Of a stretch of DNA of 43,234 nucleotides, positions 41,243-43,234 are shown in pieces. Location of the stretch: contig JAFZQZ010000041.1 in assembly GCA_017620135.1 (NCBI GenBank), forward strand, positions 1 to 43,234. The letters are read 5' to 3'. The DNA comes from Bacillota bacterium. GTDB taxonomy: Bacteria > Bacillota > Clostridia > Lachnospirales > Bianqueaceae. The notes below the pieces were generated by a model, which saw nothing but the letters and a program-made list of their open reading frames with translations, was not told the DNA's origin and did no database searches. Every line of letters begins with the position of its first letter. The first letter of the stretch is position 1. Both the position numbers and the translations under genes were made by a program.

Positions 41243-41463
41243 TTTCCGAACCTCCCTCCAGTTTGCGAAATCGCAGATCTTTGAGTTCGGGAACGTACGA
41301 TAAAATCATATCCCCGAGGATTTGTACAAATACTGCAGGGCTCCAGCACTATCTGATAAAGATTGGTTCGTTCAATATAGTAGTCTTTGGAATCATAAAA
41401 AATTCCAGCACAGCGGCTGCACAGACAGATCTCCATCACAGGGACGTACTTCTTATTTCGCAT
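41239..41463 (-). CDS. Small Cys-pair (zinc-ribbon-like) protein in the recombinase operon
   Basis: A 74-residue protein with two cysteine pairs, CLCSRC and CSIC, plus the PRGYDF motif. It looks like a small zinc ribbon, as found next to recombinase genes in Bacillota mobile elements. The function is unknown. The ATG at 41463 is chosen because GGGGG lies eight bases upstream, while the GTG two codons earlier is too close. It overlaps the sigma-like gene by 11 bases. Confidence 0.72.
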   Translation of the reverse strand: MRNKKYVPVMEICLCSRCAGIFYDSKDYYIERTNLYQIVLEPCSICTNPRGYDFIVRSRTQRSAISQTGGRFGK

Positions 41464-41962
41464 CGTCACATCCCCCTTCTGTTAATCCAAAGCCGCAGCC
41501 AAGAAGAATCTCCCGTATCTTTTTCAAACACCTTGCGATCGCTGGCTGAGACTTAGCCAGGTATTTTCCTGCTTCGGTCTGCGTCATATTCTCGAAAGCA
41601 ATTAAAGTGAGGATTTCTTTCTGCAGATCATCCATATAACTGAGTGCACGTAACAGATGTTCATCCTCTACTTCTTCTATCCACCAGAATCTGTTTTCCT
41701 GATCACTTTCCAGCTCAGTTGTCAATTCGCGGGAAAAGAACTTCAACAGTGGACACTGCAAATCTTTTTCCATATCGTCAACAACAGGCTCCAATGGCTG
41801 ATTGTGTTCCGCAAATCTCCGGTCGCTCAAAAAAATTTCCAGATCATAATCATGGATCGCTTGTATTTGTTCTTCCGTCATCCCGAGCTTTCGGAATTTT
41901 GCATTCTGTCTCTTCATGCGTTGTTCAAAGCGTCTTTTTTCATATCCGTTATTCCAATTCAT
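41453..41962 (-). CDS. Sigma-70 region-4-like protein of the mobile element
   Basis: A 169-residue protein whose C-terminal third is a sigma region-4-like helix-turn-helix: LSYMDDLQKEILTLIAFENM, then TQTEAGKYLAKSQPAIARCL and KKIREIL. The N-terminal part is charged and helical (MNWNNGYEKRRFEQRMKRQN). It might control transcription of the element, as sigma-like genes do on other Bacillota transposons. Its ribosome site (AAGGAG) is hidden in a 52-base hairpin (41966-42017), so translation seems controlled by the leader upstream. Confidence 0.75.
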   Translation of the reverse strand: MNWNNGYEKRRFEQRMKRQNAKFRKLGMTEEQIQAIHDYDLEIFLSDRRFAEHNQPLEPVVDDMEKDLQCPLLKFFSRELTTELESDQENRFWWIEEVEDEHLLRALSYMDDLQKEILTLIAFENMTQTEAGKYLAKSQPAIARCLKKIREILLGCGFGLTEGGCDDAK

Positions 41963-41965
41963 TTT

Positions 41966-42017
41966 GTAATCTCCTTGATTTTTGAATTTCGTTTGAGTTC
42001 AAAAATCGGGAGATTAC
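41966..42017 (-). promoter_or_regulatory. Hairpin hiding the ribosome site of the sigma-like gene
   Basis: Arms GTAATCTCC-GATTTTTGAA (with a 1-2 base bulge) and their complement, with an 11-base loop. In the mRNA the 3' arm holds AAGGAG, eight bases before the ATG at 41962; the 5' arm (ATCTCC) pairs with it. The 5' arm also contains the stop codon of the leader peptide. Confidence 0.75.
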
Positions 42018-42049
42018 GGGTATCTGGCCTGGTAGCACAGCCACTTCAT
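42014..42049 (-). CDS. 11-residue leader peptide
   Basis: Reads MKWLCYQARYP then TAA. AAAGGG lies seven bases before the ATG, inside the 3' arm of terminator 2. The stop codon lies within the anti-ribosome-site arm of the next hairpin, so a ribosome that stalls or pauses at the end of the peptide would open the hairpin and expose the site of the next gene. The placement is the main evidence; expression is not shown. Confidence 0.6.
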   Translation of the reverse strand: MKWLCYQARYP

Positions 42050-42088
42050 AAAAAAGCCCTTTCCCAAGCGAAAGCCTGAGAAAGGACT
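42050..42088 (-). terminator. Leader terminator 2
   Basis: Minus strand: AGTCCTTTCTCAGGC, loop TTTC, GCTTGGGAAAGGGCT, then TTTTTT. Fifteen continuous pairs including three G-U pairs, ending one base before the leader-peptide ATG. Confidence 0.85.
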
Positions 42089-42120
42089 TCAACCCCGTAC
42101 AAAGCGAGAACCGCGCAAAC

Positions 42121-42203
42121 AAAAAGCACCGTCGAATCGGATCAAGACATAAGGATATAGTTATCCTCCTGTAATTGTCTCAATCCGGCTTCGTACGGTG
42201 CTT
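42121..42203 (-). terminator. Leader terminator 1 (long hairpin)
   Basis: Arms AAGCACCGT and ACGGTGCTT close a stem of about 26-28 mostly paired bases (42124-42149 with 42176-42203). A small inner hairpin AGGATA-TAGT-TATCCT lies in the loop, and TTTTTG follows on the minus strand. A good Gram-positive ribosome-site word (AGGAGG) lies in the loop, but only a two-codon frame follows. Confidence 0.75.
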
Positions 42204-42320
42204 GGTAGTTTCTCAACACCTAATCGGTGCTGCTCCGCTTGCGCGATTTAAAGTCGTTATGAAATATTCAGTTGTCAATTATCTCGGTATCACCGACACT
42301 TCCATAGAGCCATATTTAAA

Positions 42321-42349
42321 CTTACAGCACAGCTGTCTAATCTTGTCAA
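42321..42349 (-). promoter_or_regulatory. Possible promoter of the recombinase operon leader
   Basis: Minus strand: -35 TTGACA (42344-42349), 17-base spacer, -10 TGTAAG (42321-42326). The -35 is perfect, the -10 is weak (four of six). Confidence 0.4.
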
Positions 42350-42366
42350 GTTTACTATTTGCTTGT

Positions 42367-42388
42367 TATAGATTGTATATAATCTATA
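42367..42388. promoter_or_regulatory. Palindrome upstream of the leader promoter
   Basis: Perfect 8-base arms TATAGATT and AATCTATA around GTATAT, about 18 bases upstream of the -35 box. It may be an operator for a regulator of the element; no protein is assigned. Confidence 0.45.
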
Positions 42389-42436
42389 TTATGTCTATTA
42401 TAAACCTGCTCTTGATCAGACTATACCGATGTCAAA

Positions 42437-42952
42437 TCAGTAATGAGCATCAACAGAAGCTACTTCCGTATAAACCCTGTTTCCATCTTCATCCAGATCG
42501 GAACGCATCAGTGATATACTGCTGCCTGCATGGAATTCTCCCGGAAAAATAAAGAGATCATGGCTCCCATGTTTCCATTTAGCATTCCGAATGATCGTTA
42601 CATGAGGAATAAACTCTTTCTTGTCATATGGGATCCCGGCTTTCTCTAAAGCCTGACGGATGTCATGGACCAACGTTTCCAGCCATCCACTCTTTTCAAA
42701 ACCAGCCCACCATATATCATTGAAGTTTCCGATATGCTCTATCGTAATCCACCATGGTCTGAACGGTACTTCTTTGATAACTTCCACGACTTTGTCCGGA
42801 TCATCATATTCGCCGATGATGGCAAGTGTCAGATGGAAGTTGTCCCTTGGGGTATAATCTCCTTCAACATTCAGCTTTCTGCAGCTATCCTGGGCGTGCT
42901 CAATAAAATCATTCATTTCCTTTTCCGGACGAAGCGCAATAAATAGTCTCAC
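42437..42952 (-). CDS. thpR: 2'-5' RNA ligase-like/RNA 2',3'-cyclic phosphodiesterase (ThpR family)
   Basis: A 171-residue 2H-family phosphoesterase. It has the start MRLFIALRPE and both His-x-Thr motifs, HLTLAIIG and HVTIIRNA, which form the active site. Bacterial ThpR opens RNA 2',3'-cyclic phosphates and can join tRNA halves with a 2'-5' bond in vitro. Length is normal. It follows the YolD-like gene by 18 bases, so it is probably cotranscribed. Its role in the island is unclear. Confidence 0.87.
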   Translation of the reverse strand: MRLFIALRPEKEMNDFIEHAQDSCRKLNVEGDYTPRDNFHLTLAIIGEYDDPDKVVEVIKEVPFRPWWITIEHIGNFNDIWWAGFEKSGWLETLVHDIRQALEKAGIPYDKKEFIPHVTIIRNAKWKHGSHDLFIFPGEFHAGSSISLMRSDLDEDGNRVYTEVASVDAHY

Positions 42953-42970
42953 TAAATTAGTCTCCTTTTC

Positions 42971-43234
42971 TTACGGAAAGCAGATGCTTTCCCATTCTCT
43001 TTCAAAGATGCCGTCAGGACTCTCGATCCGAATAATATCCCGTACTGCGATCCGTCTGTCATCTATCTGGATCGTATTGGTAATATCTGTATCCACATTC
43101 CAGCAGATACCAGTAACTGTCAAATACTGTCCCTGCAGCCCATATGCCTCACTATGTGTATCCTGGCACGGTTCATAGTAGGTGACGGTTACATATACCT
43201 GGTTCTGTTTGGCCATCTGGCTGTTGAAGGTAAG
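42971..43234 (-). CDS. YolD-like protein, C-terminal part (cut by window edge)
   Basis: The frame runs off the right edge. The visible C-terminus has the beta-rich YolD-like pattern (VYVTVTYYEP, GQYLTVTGICWNVD, IQIDDRRIAVRDIIRIES). The in-frame ATG at 43216 has no ribosome site, and the frame is open to the edge (LTFNSQ before it), so the gene likely starts beyond the window. YolD-like genes on mobile elements often accompany a umuC-like polymerase gene, which may lie just outside. Confidence 0.65.
   Translation of the reverse strand, partial: LTFNSQMAKQNQVYVTVTYYEPCQDTHSEAYGLQGQYLTVTGICWNVDTDITNTIQIDDRRIAVRDIIRIESPDGIFEREWESICFP

Larger units (their letters stand above)
41963..42320 (-). 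promoter_or_regulatory. Attenuation leader of the sigma-like/recombinase operon
   Basis: About 350 bases of untranslated leader on the minus strand. In transcript order: a long imperfect hairpin followed by TTTTT (42121-42203), a second 15-pair hairpin followed by TTTTTT (42050-42088), an 11-codon leader peptide (42014-42049), and a hairpin hiding the sigma-gene ribosome site (41966-42017). The word AGCACCG occurs twice near the first terminator and either copy can pair with CGGTGCT, allowing an alternative fold. The layout resembles leaders of ribosome-antibiotic resistance genes and Tn916 tet(M) attenuation. Confidence 0.65.

Noticed and set aside
42124..42203. Group II intron or tRNA-like RNA in the long leader hairpin
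   Set aside because: No domain V catalytic sequence or tRNA arms; a terminator hairpin with U-tract explains it better.

Overview
The window looks like chromosome of a Bacillota (Firmicutes) bacterium. The evidence is the block rimM-khpA-rpsP-ffh-ylxM, strong AGGAGG-type ribosome binding sites, tightly packed leftward operons, sigma-A promoters close to TTGACA-17-TATAAT, and accessory genes of a kind common in gut clostridia and Erysipelotrichales. The exact family cannot be fixed from sequence alone. No rRNA, tRNA or CRISPR array was found.

Region 1 (1-25.7 kb, almost all minus strand) is mainly core genome. From right to left it holds: an ATP-grasp gene, mnmA, a GNAT, an M42 peptidase and a P-loop kinase-like gene; an AEC permease and a TraX-like membrane protein; an SDR plus a ManD/RspA dehydratase plus an HD hydrolase (sugar-acid use); an SOS operon lexA-umuC-yolD followed by a GH13 alpha-glucosidase with its own promoter; a DUF4349 lipoprotein-metA-cysteine desulfurase operon; cutC-nnr-ung-alr-UDP-sugar pyrophosphorylase-uridine kinase-nadK driven from one promoter; and ylxM-ffh-rpsP-khpA-rimM.

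Region 2 (25.7-30.3 kb) is a transition zone: a secreted wall-type MBG-domain protein coupled to the ATP-grasp gene, a 4-oxalocrotonate-tautomerase-like protein, and a two-gene operon encoding an EF-Tu paralogue fused to Sel1 repeats plus a 62-residue protein.

Region 3 (30.3 kb to the end) is an AT-richer accessory island. It starts with a gene-poor stretch carrying a likely structured small RNA. It then holds separate modules: a heterodimeric ABC exporter; a DeoR regulator with YdcF-like and NUDIX genes; an AbiE type IV toxin-antitoxin pair; and a large serine recombinase operon with a sigma-like protein. A hairpin repeat occurs four times in the same orientation (30968, 34910, 37198, 39174) at the junctions between these modules. 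The recombinase operon is preceded by an elaborate leader: two intrinsic terminators, an 11-codon leader peptide and a hairpin that hides the ribosome binding site. At the right edge are a 2'-5' RNA ligase-like gene and the end of a YolD-like gene.

Most notable items: the EF-Tu/Sel1 fusion with altered switch residues, the attenuator in front of the recombinase operon, the hairpin repeats that separate cargo modules, and the small RNA at 30.7-30.8 kb.
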